A stretch of DNA of 64,000 bases from Paractinoplanes abujensis (GTDB lineage: Bacteria > Actinomycetota > Actinomycetes > Mycobacteriales > Micromonosporaceae), in assembly GCF_014204895.1 (NCBI RefSeq), contig NZ_JACHMF010000001.1, positions 7,812,001-7,876,000 of the forward strand, in the 5' to 3' direction. The notes beneath the pieces are model-generated. The model saw only the letters and a program-made list of their open reading frames with translations, had not been told where the DNA came from and did not search any database. Positions 26,253-35,969 of the stretch are shown here, piece after piece; position 1 is the first letter of the stretch, and each line of letters opens with the position of its first letter. Made by a program: the position numbers and the translations under genes.

Positions 26253-26687
26253 TCACACACCGGGACCATCGGCCGGGCCGGCGAGATAGAGCGCGTGCAT
26301 GCGGCGGATGCCGTCCGCGCCGACCCGGTCGTCCTCATCGCGCCCGGCGTCGCGCCTGATGCATTCCTCCAGCGGCACGTCGGTGAAGTCGTGCACCTCG
26401 AAGCCGGCTCCGTGCCGGGCCGCCGTCGCCGCCCACCGCCGGACGGCGTCGTCGCGCAGGTTGGTGTCGTCGACGATGACGCTGACCCCCCGGCCCAGCA
26501 GCGCGTCGACCGCGGCCCGCTGGGCCAGCGAGACCTCGGCCTCGGCCCGGTCGGTGTAGAGCCGCCGGCCGTGCAGCATGCGGCGCAGATCGTCGCGGTT
26601 GACCCGTACGACGTGGGGTTGCAGGGTGCGGGCGAAGGTGGTCTTGCCGGACGCGGGCAGGCCTCGGGTGATCAGCAGTCGTGTCAT
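26253..26687 (-). CDS. Polynucleotide kinase-like P-loop ATPase
   Basis: 144 residues with one P-loop kinase domain. Walker A is GLPASGKTT at 9-17, NRDDLRRML at 30-38 matches the T4 Pnk-type substrate loop, and VDDTN at 72-76 is the Walker B/second motif. A C-terminal basic lid follows (ECIRRDAGRDEDDR). This is the pattern of 5'-OH polynucleotide kinases without the phosphatase domain. It is encoded directly upstream of an RNA ligase on the same strand, so it may phosphorylate 5' ends for ligation. It is divergent from rpmE. The true substrate, RNA or DNA, is inference. Confidence 0.8.
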   Translation of the reverse strand: MTRLLITRGLPASGKTTFARTLQPHVVRVNRDDLRRMLHGRRLYTDRAEAEVSLAQRAAVDALLGRGVSVIVDDTNLRDDAVRRWAATAARHGAGFEVHDFTDVPLEECIRRDAGRDEDDRVGADGIRRMHALYLAGPADGPGV

Positions 26688-26771
26688 CAGTCGAGAACTC
26701 CGGACAAAGCGGCAGGAAAGCGCCGGGAATACCCCGCCCAAGGCGTACGTTGAAGCGCAGGTCACGCCGAT

Positions 26772-26800
26772 TTCGCCAGGACGCGGCGACATGGCAGACT
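26772..26800 (+). promoter_or_regulatory. Putative rpmE promoter
   Basis: TTCGCC (26772-26777) and CAGACT (26795-26800) are spaced by 17 bp. The core CATGGCAGACT at 26790-26800 recurs exactly at 32136-32146 in front of the first YrdC gene. Confidence 0.45.
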
Positions 26801-26899
26801 AGTACATCGGCCAGTAAAGGTTCCGGTTCACGCCGCTCATGCTGCAGGCGCAGCGAAGGCGACCCGGCGACCATTTTCCATTGAGGGAGACCGAGTTAC

Positions 26900-27124
26900 A
26901 TGAAGAGCGGCATCCACCCGGAGTACACCTCCACCGAGGTCATCTGCTCCTGCGGCAGCACCTTCACCACCCGCAGCACCGCCAAGGGCGGCGAGATCCG
27001 CGTCGAGACCTGCAGCGCCTGCCACCCGTTCTACACCGGCAAGCAGCGCGTCCTCGACACCGCGGGCCGGGTCGCGAAGTTCCAGGCCAAGTACGCCAAG
27101 GTCAACGCCGCGAAGAAGAAGTAA
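26900..27124 (+). CDS. rpmE: 50S ribosomal protein L31 (zinc-binding form)
   Basis: 74 residues. L31 begins MKSGIHPEY and carries all four zinc-ligand cysteines, C16, C18, C38 and C41, in ICSCG and [12 protein letters not shown], so this is the C+ form. It joins the 50S central protuberance and bridges the subunits. The presence of Cys implies a Zur-regulated Cys-free paralogue may exist elsewhere. The ATG is preceded by GAGGGAGA. It lies between rho and prfA, as in most actinobacteria, and is followed by a strong terminator. Confidence 0.97.
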   Translation: MKSGIHPEYTSTEVICSCGSTFTTRSTAKGGEIRVETCSACHPFYTGKQRVLDTAGRVAKFQAKYAKVNAAKKK

Positions 27125-27131
27125 CTGCTTC

Positions 27132-27170
27132 AACGGCGCCCGCACCCCGATCCAGGGGGCGGGCGCCGTT
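27132..27170 (+). terminator. Terminator after rpmE
   Basis: Perfect 12-bp arms AACGGCGCCCGC (27132-27143) and GCGGGCGCCGTT (27159-27170) begin 8 bp after the rpmE stop. prfA therefore needs readthrough or its own promoter. Confidence 0.75.
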
Positions 27171-27203
27171 CGCATGCCGGGGCATTTTCGACTGGGAGAG
27201 ACC

Positions 27204-28295
<1,092 letters not shown>

Positions 28296-28301
28296 GGGCG
28301 C

Positions 28302-29639
28302 TCAGCGGACGGCGACGACCTGGTAGTCGTCGCCGACCGTGCAGACCAGATAGCCGGGCACGGTGGAACACGGACGGCTCACCATGGCGCCGACCGTGCC
28401 CAGCATCCGCTGCCGCCCGGTCGTGAGATCCCAGCGGACCACGGCCGTACGGTCCGGGGGCGACACGGTCGAGCGCAGCACCAGCATCGAGCCCTCCTCG
28501 GGGGCGCTCCAGGCCAGGGTGCCGTAGGCCGGTTCGCCCACGGCCGCGCCCGTCTCGGCGTCGACCAGCAGGTTGCGCCCGTCGTCCAGGCCCTCGCCGA
28601 GCACCAGCCGGTCGGGGGTGACCTGGAACGCGTTGACCACGCCGTCCAGCCGCCATCGGCGCGCGCCGGTCAGCGGGTCGTACGCGACCAGGCCGCCGCC
28701 GTCGTTGAGGCACAGGGCAGAACCGCACGGAAACGCGTACCCGTTGGTGTCGGGGGCCCGCCACAGCTCGGTCATCGTGTCGGCGCGATAGATGCTCATG
28801 TCGAACAGCTCGCGGCGCGACCGGTTGACCACCAGCACGTCGCGGGTGCCACTGAGGTCGTTGAAGTAGCCCTCGTCGGGGTTGCCCTTGACCCACGGCA
28901 CCTTGGCCGTGCTGAGCAGCGCGCCCGACGCGTACGAGTAAATGTTGATCACCCCGGTGCCGGTGGCCGTGATGATCTTGTCGGGGTGGTCGTTCGGGAT
29001 GACCGTGTAGTTGTCCACGCCCGGGGTGTCGCGGCTCCAGATCGTGCCGTGGTCGCTGAGCCGGATCAGGCGCATGCGGGCCAGGTCGGCGCGATCGGTG
29101 TATTCGGTGAGCAGCGCCGTCCGGTCCGACACCGTGTACGGCTCGCCGGCCGTGCGCCACAGCTCGGCCCCGGTCGCCGTCGAGATCGCGATCGTCTGCC
29201 GGTGGAACTCGGCGTGGAAGACGGACCCGTCGTTCGTCGAGGGCAGGTTGACGACGTGCCCCTCGGTCGGCACGAGCAGCATGCCCGCGGACTCGGCGGC
29301 CTGCAGATAGCCGATTGTGGTGTCGAACGGCCGCTGCCAGCGGACCGCGCCGGTGGCCAGCTCGTACGCGGTGACCGCGGCCCGCCCGTCGGCCGAGCGG
29401 TGCACGAAGACGCCGTCGTCGGTCAGCGTCGTGCTTTGGGCCTGCGCGACCGAGACGCTCCAGACCGGACGGACCCCGAGCGGCTCGGGCACCTGCGAGC
29501 CGGCCAGGCCGGCCAGGCACAGGACACCCACCAGCCCGACGCTCACCTGCCGCACGAGCCGGCGGTCGAGCCGCGACGAGCCGGCGGGCTCCGGGCCGTC
29601 GGAGGCCGAGGAGATCTCACCGAGCTCGATCGTGCTCAT
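28302..29639 (-). CDS. Membrane-anchored PQQ-like beta-propeller protein
   Basis: 445 residues. A cytoplasmic tail of about 30 residues is followed by one membrane segment ([16 protein letters not shown]). The extracytoplasmic domain is built of repeated blades, with [29 protein letters not shown] and [10 protein letters not shown], which match PQQ_2/WD-like quinoprotein repeats. No PQQ-binding catalytic set is evident, so it is more likely a binding or scaffolding propeller than an enzyme. Two Cys pairs (CGSALC and [10 protein letters not shown]) may form disulfides outside the cell. It is followed, on the same strand upstream, by the GGDEF gene, 8 bp apart. Confidence 0.8.
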   Translation of the reverse strand: MSTIELGEISSASDGPEPAGSSRLDRRLVRQVSVGLVGVLCLAGLAGSQVPEPLGVRPVWSVSVAQAQSTTLTDDGVFVHRSADGRAAVTAYELATGAVRWQRPFDTTIGYLQAAESAGMLLVPTEGHVVNLPSTNDGSVFHAEFHRQTIAISTATGAELWRTAGEPYTVSDRTALLTEYTDRADLARMRLIRLSDHGTIWSRDTPGVDNYTVIPNDHPDKIITATGTGVINIYSYASGALLSTAKVPWVKGNPDEGYFNDLSGTRDVLVVNRSRRELFDMSIYRADTMTELWRAPDTNGYAFPCGSALCLNDGGGLVAYDPLTGARRWRLDGVVNAFQVTPDRLVLGEGLDDGRNLLVDAETGAAVGEPAYGTLAWSAPEEGSMLVLRSTVSPPDRTAVVRWDLTTGRQRMLGTVGAMVSRPCSTVPGYLVCTVGDDYQVVAVR

Positions 29640-29647
29640 GTCCGGGC

Positions 29648-31171
29648 TTACGTCATCTCGGAGAGGGGACGGGTCGGCAGCCGGTTGGCCGCGGCCGCGG
29701 CGAGCGCGGCGCTGAGCGTGCGCCCGTTGGCGCCGACCTCGGACCAGCCCGCGGCCAGGCTGATCGGCGTGCCCGGCACCAGGATCTGCCAGTTCTCGGC
29801 GGTGGTGGCCGCGGTGATGCGTCGCGACACCTCGGCCGCCTGGGCCGTGCCCGCCCCCGGAAGCACGACCACGAACTCGTCACCGGCGAACCGGGCCACG
29901 AAGTCGCCACGGCGCATGACCCGGTTGAGCACCCCGGCGATGCGTTGCAGCACCAGGTCGCCGCAGTGCCGCCCGTGCCGCGCGTTGACCTCGGTGAAGC
30001 CGATCAGGTCGCACACCCCGATCGCCGCCCGGTCGCCGCGCTGCAGCATCGTCGCCACGTAGCGCTCGAGCTGGCGGCGGTTGGGCAGGCCGGTCAGGGG
30101 GTCGGTGAGCGTCTCGTCGCCGTACCGGCCGGGATCGCGCTGGGTCTCCTGCGCGTCGAGCCGGGCCGCCACGCCGTCGAGGTAACCGTCGCGCAGCCGG
30201 TCGATGCGCTGGGCGGCCAGACGGAACGCGTACCGGTCGGCGGCGTGCGCGGCCGCGTGGTCACCGGCGGCGGCGTGACAGATGCTGCGCAGCCGGGCCG
30301 GCTCGGCGGCGCCCAGGATCTCGGCCGACACCGGCACCGAGTCCAGCATGGACAGCGCCTGCCCGGGCCGCCCGGCCGCCATGGTCAGGCAGACGTGACC
30401 GAGATGCTGCAGGTCGCGGGTGCGCACGCTGTCGCCGCCACCGGTCAGCCACTCGGCCGCGTTGGCCTCGGTGTCCTCGCCCAGCGCGGCCCGGCGGGCC
30501 AGTGAATATCCGTACGCGGCGCGGCTGCCGGGGCGCATGTGATCCGCGCCGATCGCCACGTAACGGGTCAGTTCGGCGTCGATGTCACGCAGCACGCGCA
30601 GGCAGCCGTCGGTGTCGCCCTGATGGTCGAGCGAGACGGCGTTGCGCAGCCGGATGCCGGGGGCCGCGAAGATCTCCGGGGCCAGGCCGACCGCGGCCCC
30701 GACCTGCCGGGCCTGCTCGATCGCGGTCAACGCGTGCCCGTGGAAGCCCAGATAGGAGTAAGCCATGGCCAGGTCGTGCCAGCCCCAGGCGGTCTCGGAG
30801 TCGTTCTCCTGCACGGCGGCCAGGGCGCGCGAGGCCTGCACGAGGTGGGTCACGCCCCGGTCCAGATTGCGCTCGAGGTGGGCGCCGAGGGCGGCGAAGG
30901 CGTGCATCTGGCCGCGCAGATAGGGGTCGGGGATCTCGCGGACGGCATTTTCGGCGATCGTCATCGCGGTCGCCAGTTCGGCTATCCGGCCCAGGTTGAT
31001 CAGCGCGCCGAACCGCTGCACCAGGGCGTACGCCCTGGTGGTCGGATCCGCGGCGACGGCCAGCACTTTGTCGAGGATCGGCAACGCCTCCGCCGAGCGG
31101 CCGTTCTGCTGGAGCCGCCCGGCACGACGCAGCTCCTCGGTGTTTTCCGCGAGCTGGTCCAACCAACTCAC
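29648..31171 (-). CDS. TPR-GGDEF protein (putative diguanylate cyclase)
   Basis: 507 residues, soluble. About 340 residues of helical TPR-like repeats (for example ALPILDKVLAVAADPTTRAYALVQRFGALINLG) precede a GGDEF domain that starts at TDPLTGLPNRRQLERYV. The signature is AGDEF at 429-433, with the first Gly changed to Ala. An RxxD inhibitory I-site (RRGD) lies 5 residues upstream, and the metal-binding Asp is in CDLIGF. It may make cyclic di-GMP under feedback control, with the TPR part as sensor. The start is the GTG at 31171 with GGGAGG upstream. It is divergent from prmC. Confidence 0.85.
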   Translation of the reverse strand: MSWLDQLAENTEELRRAGRLQQNGRSAEALPILDKVLAVAADPTTRAYALVQRFGALINLGRIAELATAMTIAENAVREIPDPYLRGQMHAFAALGAHLERNLDRGVTHLVQASRALAAVQENDSETAWGWHDLAMAYSYLGFHGHALTAIEQARQVGAAVGLAPEIFAAPGIRLRNAVSLDHQGDTDGCLRVLRDIDAELTRYVAIGADHMRPGSRAAYGYSLARRAALGEDTEANAAEWLTGGGDSVRTRDLQHLGHVCLTMAAGRPGQALSMLDSVPVSAEILGAAEPARLRSICHAAAGDHAAAHAADRYAFRLAAQRIDRLRDGYLDGVAARLDAQETQRDPGRYGDETLTDPLTGLPNRRQLERYVATMLQRGDRAAIGVCDLIGFTEVNARHGRHCGDLVLQRIAGVLNRVMRRGDFVARFAGDEFVVVLPGAGTAQAAEVSRRITAATTAENWQILVPGTPISLAAGWSEVGANGRTLSAALAAAAANRLPTRPLSEMT

Positions 31172-31252
31172 CAGGCGCCTCCCACTGGTGCCGCGCGTCC
31201 CTGCACCGACCCGGCCGATCGGCGCCGCACGTGACGTGGGAAAGATTATGCC

Positions 31253-32119
31253 GTGGACACGGACTCCGAAGACACCTCCCGCCCGGAGGTCCGGGCCTCG
31301 CTCAGCCGGGCCCTGGCCACGGCGGTCGTCGATCTGTCGGCAGCCGGGGTGGAATCGCCCCGCGTCGACGCCGAACTGCTGGCGGCGCACGTACTGGGCG
31401 TCTCACGTGGGCGGTTGCTCCTGGTGGACTCGCTGCGGCCGGACGAACTGAGTCGTTTCACGGCCCTGGTGGCCGAGCGCGCGAAGCGGATTCCGCTGCA
31501 GCATCTGCTGGGCACGGCCGCGTTCCGGCATCTCGAACTTCAGGTCGGCGACGGCGTCTTCGTCCCACGACCCGAGACGGAGCTGCTGGCCGGCTGGGGC
31601 ATCGAGCACACCGCGCCGGGCTCGACGGTGGTCGATCTGTGCAGCGGCACCGGGGCGATCGCGCTGTCCGTGGCCGACGAGGCGGCGCCGGGCCGGGTCG
31701 TCGCCGTCGAGCGGTCGGCCGCGGCCCTGTCCTACCTGCGTCGCAACGCTGCCGCTTTTCCGGTCGTCGAGGTGGTCGAGGGCGATGTGACCGACCCGGG
31801 GCTGTTGTCGGGTCTGACCGTCGACGTTCTTCTCTGCAACCCGCCGTACGTCCCCTTGGGCACCCCGGTGCCGCGTGAAGTAGCGCTCGATCCGGCCGAG
31901 GCGGTGTTCGGCGGCAGCGACGGGCTCACCGTGATCCGCCCGGTCATCGCGCTGGCCGCGACGCTGCTCAGACCCGGCGGCGTGGTGGGCATCGAGCACG
32001 ACGACGGGCACGGCGAGGCGGTGCCGGAGCTGCTGCGCGCCGACGGCCGCTTCACCGAGGTGACCGCGCACGCCGACCTGACCGGCCGCCCGCGGTACAC
32101 GACGGCCAGGCGGGCCTGA
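31253..32119 (+). CDS. prmC: Peptide chain release factor N5-glutamine methyltransferase
   Basis: 288 residues. The N-terminal helical domain (ESPRVDAELLAAHVLGVSRGRL) binds the release factor. The SAM domain has VVDLCSGTGAIALSVA, and the catalytic NPPY lies at about 196-199. It methylates the Gln of the GGQ motif in RF1/RF2. The GTG start has no ribosome binding site; AAAGAT 6 nt upstream weakly fits a leaderless promoter. In many actinobacteria it directly follows prfA. Here the PQQ-propeller and GGDEF genes intervene on the opposite strand. Confidence 0.95.
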   Translation: MDTDSEDTSRPEVRASLSRALATAVVDLSAAGVESPRVDAELLAAHVLGVSRGRLLLVDSLRPDELSRFTALVAERAKRIPLQHLLGTAAFRHLELQVGDGVFVPRPETELLAGWGIEHTAPGSTVVDLCSGTGAIALSVADEAAPGRVVAVERSAAALSYLRRNAAAFPVVEVVEGDVTDPGLLSGLTVDVLLCNPPYVPLGTPVPREVALDPAEAVFGGSDGLTVIRPVIALAATLLRPGGVVGIEHDDGHGEAVPELLRADGRFTEVTAHADLTGRPRYTTARRA

Positions 32120-32140
32120 TCGATACGCGCGATCGCATGG

Positions 32141-32146
32141 CAGACT
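32141..32146 (+). promoter_or_regulatory. Putative -10 element, leaderless promoter of the first YrdC gene
   Basis: CAGACT ends 7 nt before the GTG at 32154. It is part of CATGGCAGACT, shared exactly with the rpmE promoter region. Confidence 0.5.
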
Positions 32147-32153
32147 GCACGGT

Positions 32154-32849
32154 GTGATGCTCTACGACTGCCGTACCACCGCGGACCGTGATCGCGGCAT
32201 CGCCGCCGCCGTCGAGGCGGTCAAGAGCGGTGAGCTGGTCGTCATGCCGACCGACACGGTGTACGGGGTCGGGGCGGACGCGTTCACCCCGCACGCGATC
32301 ACTTCGCTGCACCATGCGCGCAGCGTCACCAACCAGGTGCCCCCGCCGGTGCTGGTCGGCTCGCGGCACACGCTCGACGGCCTGGTCTACTCGCTGCCCA
32401 AGGCGGCGCGCGAGCTGGCCGACGCGTTCTGGCCGGGCGCGCTCACCCTGTACGTGGAGCATTCGCCCAGCCTGCAGTGGGACCTCGGGGACACCGGCGG
32501 TCGCGTCGCGGTGCGCATGCCGCTGCACCCGGTGGCCCTCGAGGTGCTGCGCGCGGTCGGCCCGATGGCCGTCACCACGGCCAACAAGGTCGGTCAGCCG
32601 GCCCCGGTCACCGCCGAGGCCGCCCGCGACCAGCTGGAGTACGCGGTGCGGGTCTATCTCGAGGCCGGCCAGGCGCACGATCCGGCGCCGAGCACGGTGG
32701 TCGACGTGACCGGCGAGGTGCCGCAGGTGCTGCGGGCCGGGGCCATCCCGTTCGAGAAGCTGCGTGATGTCGTGCCTGAGATCGTCCCCCTCGATGAAGT
32801 TGGGTTCTCCGCGCCGTCAGGCGCTGGTAAAAGCTCAGCGGAGGCCTGA
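32154..32849 (+). CDS. YrdC/TsaC-like protein with diverged active-site motifs
   Basis: 231 residues, a YrdC fold. The entry loop MPTDTVYGVGADAF is intact. The usual Lys-x-Arg motif after it is replaced: where AKxR is expected the sequence reads ARSVTNQVPPPVLVGS. The usual SAN motif is TTANKVGQPAP. These residues bind ATP and threonine in threonylcarbamoyl-AMP synthases, so activity is uncertain. Position after prmC is that of the normal actinobacterial sua5/tsaC. A complete Sua5 is encoded two genes downstream. The GTG at 32154 (leaderless) or the ATG at 32157 could start it. Confidence 0.8.
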   Translation: MMLYDCRTTADRDRGIAAAVEAVKSGELVVMPTDTVYGVGADAFTPHAITSLHHARSVTNQVPPPVLVGSRHTLDGLVYSLPKAARELADAFWPGALTLYVEHSPSLQWDLGDTGGRVAVRMPLHPVALEVLRAVGPMAVTTANKVGQPAPVTAEAARDQLEYAVRVYLEAGQAHDPAPSTVVDVTGEVPQVLRAGAIPFEKLRDVVPEIVPLDEVGFSAPSGAGKSSAEA

Positions 32850-32850
32850 G

Positions 32851-33444
32851 GTGGCCGCCTTCACCGTCCTGCACGTCTGCATGGGCAACATCTGCCGCTC
32901 CCCGATGGCCGAGCGCCTGCTGGCCCGGGCCGTCCGCGACCGCACCGGCGAGCAGGGCGACCAGCTGGTGCACAGCGTCAGCGCCGGCACCGGCGGCTGG
33001 CACGAGGGCGAGGAGATGAACCCGCCCGCCGCCCGTCAGGTCAAGGCGCGCGGCGGCTCCGACACCGGCTTCGAGGCCCGCAAGCTGCGCGGCGACTTCA
33101 TCGACGAGGCCGACCTGGTTCTCACCGCCACCGCCGACCAGTACGACTACGTGATCGCGCTGCGTCCCGACGCGGCCGCCCGCACATTCGTCACCGGCGA
33201 GTTCGGGCGGCTGCTGCGCGCGGTCGACGCGAGCGCGCTGCCCGCGGCCGAGCCGGAGCCCGAGGCCGTACGGGCGCGCGGGATCGCCATCGTTGCCGCC
33301 GTGCGGGAGCTGCGGGGCGACGACGCTCCGCTGCCGTCCGACGACCTCGACGACCCGTGGGGCCGGGGCGACCAGACGTTCCAGCGCGTCGGCGACGAGA
33401 TCGAGGACACGACGGTCCCGTTCGCCAAGCTCCTCCTCCCGTGA
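32851..33444 (+). CDS. Low molecular weight protein-tyrosine phosphatase
   Basis: 197 residues. The P-loop C(X)5R is CMGNICRS in HVCMGNICRSPMAERLLA, and the general-acid DP region is near DLDDPWGRG in the C-terminal part. It is longer than the usual 150-160 residues because of a central insertion (ALPAAEPEPEAVRARG). It would dephosphorylate phosphotyrosine or related low-molecular-weight substrates. The GTG at 32851 has GGAGG 6 nt upstream and begins 1 bp after the YrdC stop. Its own stop overlaps the Sua5 GTG (GTGA). Confidence 0.88.
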   Translation: MAAFTVLHVCMGNICRSPMAERLLARAVRDRTGEQGDQLVHSVSAGTGGWHEGEEMNPPAARQVKARGGSDTGFEARKLRGDFIDEADLVLTATADQYDYVIALRPDAAARTFVTGEFGRLLRAVDASALPAAEPEPEAVRARGIAIVAAVRELRGDDAPLPSDDLDDPWGRGDQTFQRVGDEIEDTTVPFAKLLLP

Positions 33445-34385
33445 GCGTCGTCCGGCCCGATGCCGAGGGTCTGCGCCGCGCGGTCGAGGTGCTGCGGGCC
33501 GACTCGGTGGTCGCGTTTCCCACCGAGACGGTGTACGGGCTGGGCGCGAACGCGTTCTCCGAGAAGGCCGTGAGCGAGATCTACCGCCTCAAGAACCGGC
33601 CCGCCTGGAACCCGCTGATCGTGCACGTGGCGAACGTCGAAGCCGCCCGCGCTCTCGCCGAGACCTGGCCCGGCGCGGCCGACGAGCTGGCCGCCCAGTT
33701 CTGGCCGGGGCCGCTCACGCTGGTCGTGCCGCGGGCCCGCCACCTGGCCGGGGTGGGCGCGAGCAACGACACCATCGCGATCCGGATCCCGGCCCACGAG
33801 GTGGCGCTGCGGCTGCTCGAGGCGTCGGGGCTGCCGCTCGCCGCGCCCAGCGCCAACCGCTCCGAGGGCATCTCGCCCACCACCGCCGAGCACGTGCTGC
33901 GCAGCCTGCCCGACGTGCCGCTGGTGCTCGACGGGGGCCCGGCGTCGTGGGGCATCGAGTCGACGGTGCTCGACCTGACCGCGGAGACGCCCCGGCTGCT
34001 GCGGCCGGGCGCGCTGCCGTTGCGGACGATCCGCGAGGTGGTCGGCTCGATCTCGCTGCCCGACGAGGGCCCGGTCGACGGCGCCGTGCGCCCCTCGCCC
34101 GGCATGAGCCGCCGGCACTACGCCCCGCGGGCCACCCTGCTGCTGGTCAAGGACCTGGATCAGACCGGTCTGTCCGGCCCGGTCGGGGTGCTCGCCTACG
34201 AGGGCGCGGGGGTCGAGGGCGCGGAGATCCTCTCGTCCGACCCCCGCGAGTACGCCGCCGACCTGTACGCCGCCCTGCACCGCCTGGACGACGCGGGCGT
34301 GGCGACGATCCTGGCCTTGGAGCCGCCGCAGACCGAGGACTGGTTGGCCGTCCGCGACCGCCTGGGCCGGGCCGCGGCTAAGTAG
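33441..34385 (+). CDS. L-threonylcarbamoyladenylate synthase, Sua5 type
   Basis: 314 residues: a YrdC domain plus a C-terminal Sua5 domain. Motifs are intact: FPTETVYGLGANAF, IYRLKNRPAWNPLIVHV (Lys-x-Arg), and PSANRSEGISPT. The linker SPGMSRRHYAP and the C-terminal domain follow. It makes threonylcarbamoyl-AMP for the t6A37 modification of ANN-decoding tRNAs. The GTG overlaps the phosphatase TGA by 4 bp. It is the better candidate for the essential activity than the diverged paralogue two genes upstream. It overlaps the convergent SDR tail by 8 bp. Confidence 0.92.
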   Translation: MSVVRPDAEGLRRAVEVLRADSVVAFPTETVYGLGANAFSEKAVSEIYRLKNRPAWNPLIVHVANVEAARALAETWPGAADELAAQFWPGPLTLVVPRARHLAGVGASNDTIAIRIPAHEVALRLLEASGLPLAAPSANRSEGISPTTAEHVLRSLPDVPLVLDGGPASWGIESTVLDLTAETPRLLRPGALPLRTIREVVGSISLPDEGPVDGAVRPSPGMSRRHYAPRATLLLVKDLDQTGLSGPVGVLAYEGAGVEGAEILSSDPREYAADLYAALHRLDDAGVATILALEPPQTEDWLAVRDRLGRAAAK

Positions 34386-35889
34386 CCCTCGTCTGCTCGG
34401 CCGCTGTCGTCCGCTCCCCATCCCTTGTCCGCTCGGCTGCTGTCGTCCGCTCGGCGCCGAGAGCGATGTTGCGCGCCATGCCGTTGAAGATGACGCCGTG
34501 GAAGGGCAGGACGGCCGCCCAGTACGCGTGGCCGGCCAGCCCGCGCGGCAGGAACACGGCCCGCTGGCGGTAGACGCTGCCGCCGTGGCCGTCGGGGGTG
34601 GCGCTCATCTCGAGCCAGGCCCGGCCCGGTACGCGCATCTCGGCCCGCAGCCGCAGCAGCCGGCCCGGTTCGATCTCCTCCACCCGCCACCAGTCGAGCG
34701 CCTCGCCCACCCACAGCCGGTGACGATCACGGCGGCCCCGGCGCAGGCCCACCCCGCCGGCCAGCCGGTCCATCCAGCCGCGCACCGACCAGGCCAGCGG
34801 GAACGAGTACCAGCCGTTCTCGCCGCCGACGCCCTCGATGACCCGCCACAGCGCGTCGGCCGGGGCGCTCACCGCACGGCAGCGCTCGTCGACGTAGACG
34901 CTGCCGCCGGACCATTCCGGGTCGCTCGGCAGCGGCTCGGCCGCCCAGTCCCGGCCGGCCGCGCCGGACCAGCGGGTCTCCACGTTCGCGTCGCGAATCT
35001 TGCCGAGCGCGACCCGGACCGCCTGCTCGAAGCCGAGCGGCTCGCCCGGGGCGTACTGGCGGATGTCGTCCTCGTGGGCCACCGCCTCGTGGACCAGGCT
35101 GGCCACCAGCGGGCGGGCGATCGCGTTGGGCACGGGCGTGACGACCCCGACCCAGTGCGCCGACAACCACGGGCTGAGCGGCCGCAGCGGCACGATCACG
35201 CGGCGCCGCAGCCCGGCCACCCGGGCGTAGCCCTGCATCATCTGGCCGTACGTGAGGACGTCCCGGCCGCCGATGTCGAAACCTCGGTTGACCTCGGGCG
35301 GCAGTCCGGCCGCGGTGATCAGGTAGCGCAGCACGTCGCGGACGGCGACGGGCTGGATCCGGTTGCGCACCCAGCGCGGGGTGACCATCACCGGCAGGCG
35401 CTCGGTCAGGTAGCGCAGCATCTCGAACGACGCCGAACCGGAGCCGATGATCACGGGGGCGCGCAGCACCGCGGTCGGGACGCCGCTCGCGAGCAGGATT
35501 CTCGCCACCTCGGCGCGGGAGCGCAGGTGCGGCGAGGGCTTGTCGCCGGGCGGGGGTTCGGGGCCGCCCAGGTAGACGATCCGCGAGACGCCGGCCGCCT
35601 TGGCCGCGGTCGCGAAGTTGTGCGCGGCCTCCCGGTCCAGCTTCTCGAAGTCGGCCCGGCCCAGCGAGTGGACCAGGAAATACGCCACGTCGACGCCGTA
35701 CATGGCCGCCGTCAGCGTCGCCGCCTGGTTGAGGTCGCCCTCGACCACCTCGGCCCGGCCCGCCCAGGGCACGTCGCGCAGACGGCCCGCGTCGCGGGTC
35801 AGACAGCGCACCTCGTGGCCGGCCTCGAGCAGCCGCGGGGCCAGCCGTCCGCCGATGTATCCCGTCGCACCCGTCACCAAGCACCGCAC
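34378..35889 (-). CDS. SDR-type NAD(P)-binding protein with DUF2867 domain
   Basis: 503 residues. The N-terminal atypical short-chain dehydrogenase domain starts CLVTGATGYIGGRLAPRLLEAG, and RIVYLGG lies further on. The C-terminal part is DUF2867 (EPGRLLRLRAEMRVPGRAWLEM). The family is often annotated as a nucleoside-diphosphate-sugar epimerase or ubiquinone-complex-like protein, but no reaction is proven. The last 25 residues are a low-complexity repeat (ERTTAAERTR then ERTTAAEQTR), probably slippage-derived. The GTG start has CAGTCT 6 nt upstream. It is divergent from glyA. Confidence 0.85.
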   Translation of the reverse strand: MRCLVTGATGYIGGRLAPRLLEAGHEVRCLTRDAGRLRDVPWAGRAEVVEGDLNQAATLTAAMYGVDVAYFLVHSLGRADFEKLDREAAHNFATAAKAAGVSRIVYLGGPEPPPGDKPSPHLRSRAEVARILLASGVPTAVLRAPVIIGSGSASFEMLRYLTERLPVMVTPRWVRNRIQPVAVRDVLRYLITAAGLPPEVNRGFDIGGRDVLTYGQMMQGYARVAGLRRRVIVPLRPLSPWLSAHWVGVVTPVPNAIARPLVASLVHEAVAHEDDIRQYAPGEPLGFEQAVRVALGKIRDANVETRWSGAAGRDWAAEPLPSDPEWSGGSVYVDERCRAVSAPADALWRVIEGVGGENGWYSFPLAWSVRGWMDRLAGGVGLRRGRRDRHRLWVGEALDWWRVEEIEPGRLLRLRAEMRVPGRAWLEMSATPDGHGGSVYRQRAVFLPRGLAGHAYWAAVLPFHGVIFNGMARNIALGAERTTAAERTRDGERTTAAEQTRAT

Positions 35890-35969
35890 AAACCCAGACT
35901 GTGCCCTCGGAAGGGCCTGGTTAAGCCATATGCTCGAATCCGGCAGCGCTGCCTATCGGGGGAGGGCAC

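Noticed and set aside
26158..26256. N-terminal 33-residue extension of the RNA ligase from the GTG overlapping the kinase stop
   Set aside because: Kept only as an alternative. The added residues do not look like the family N terminus, while the GTG at 26157 has a strong Shine-Dalgarno and begins with the KYPRTHHLP segment. The 4-bp overlap means it cannot be fully excluded.
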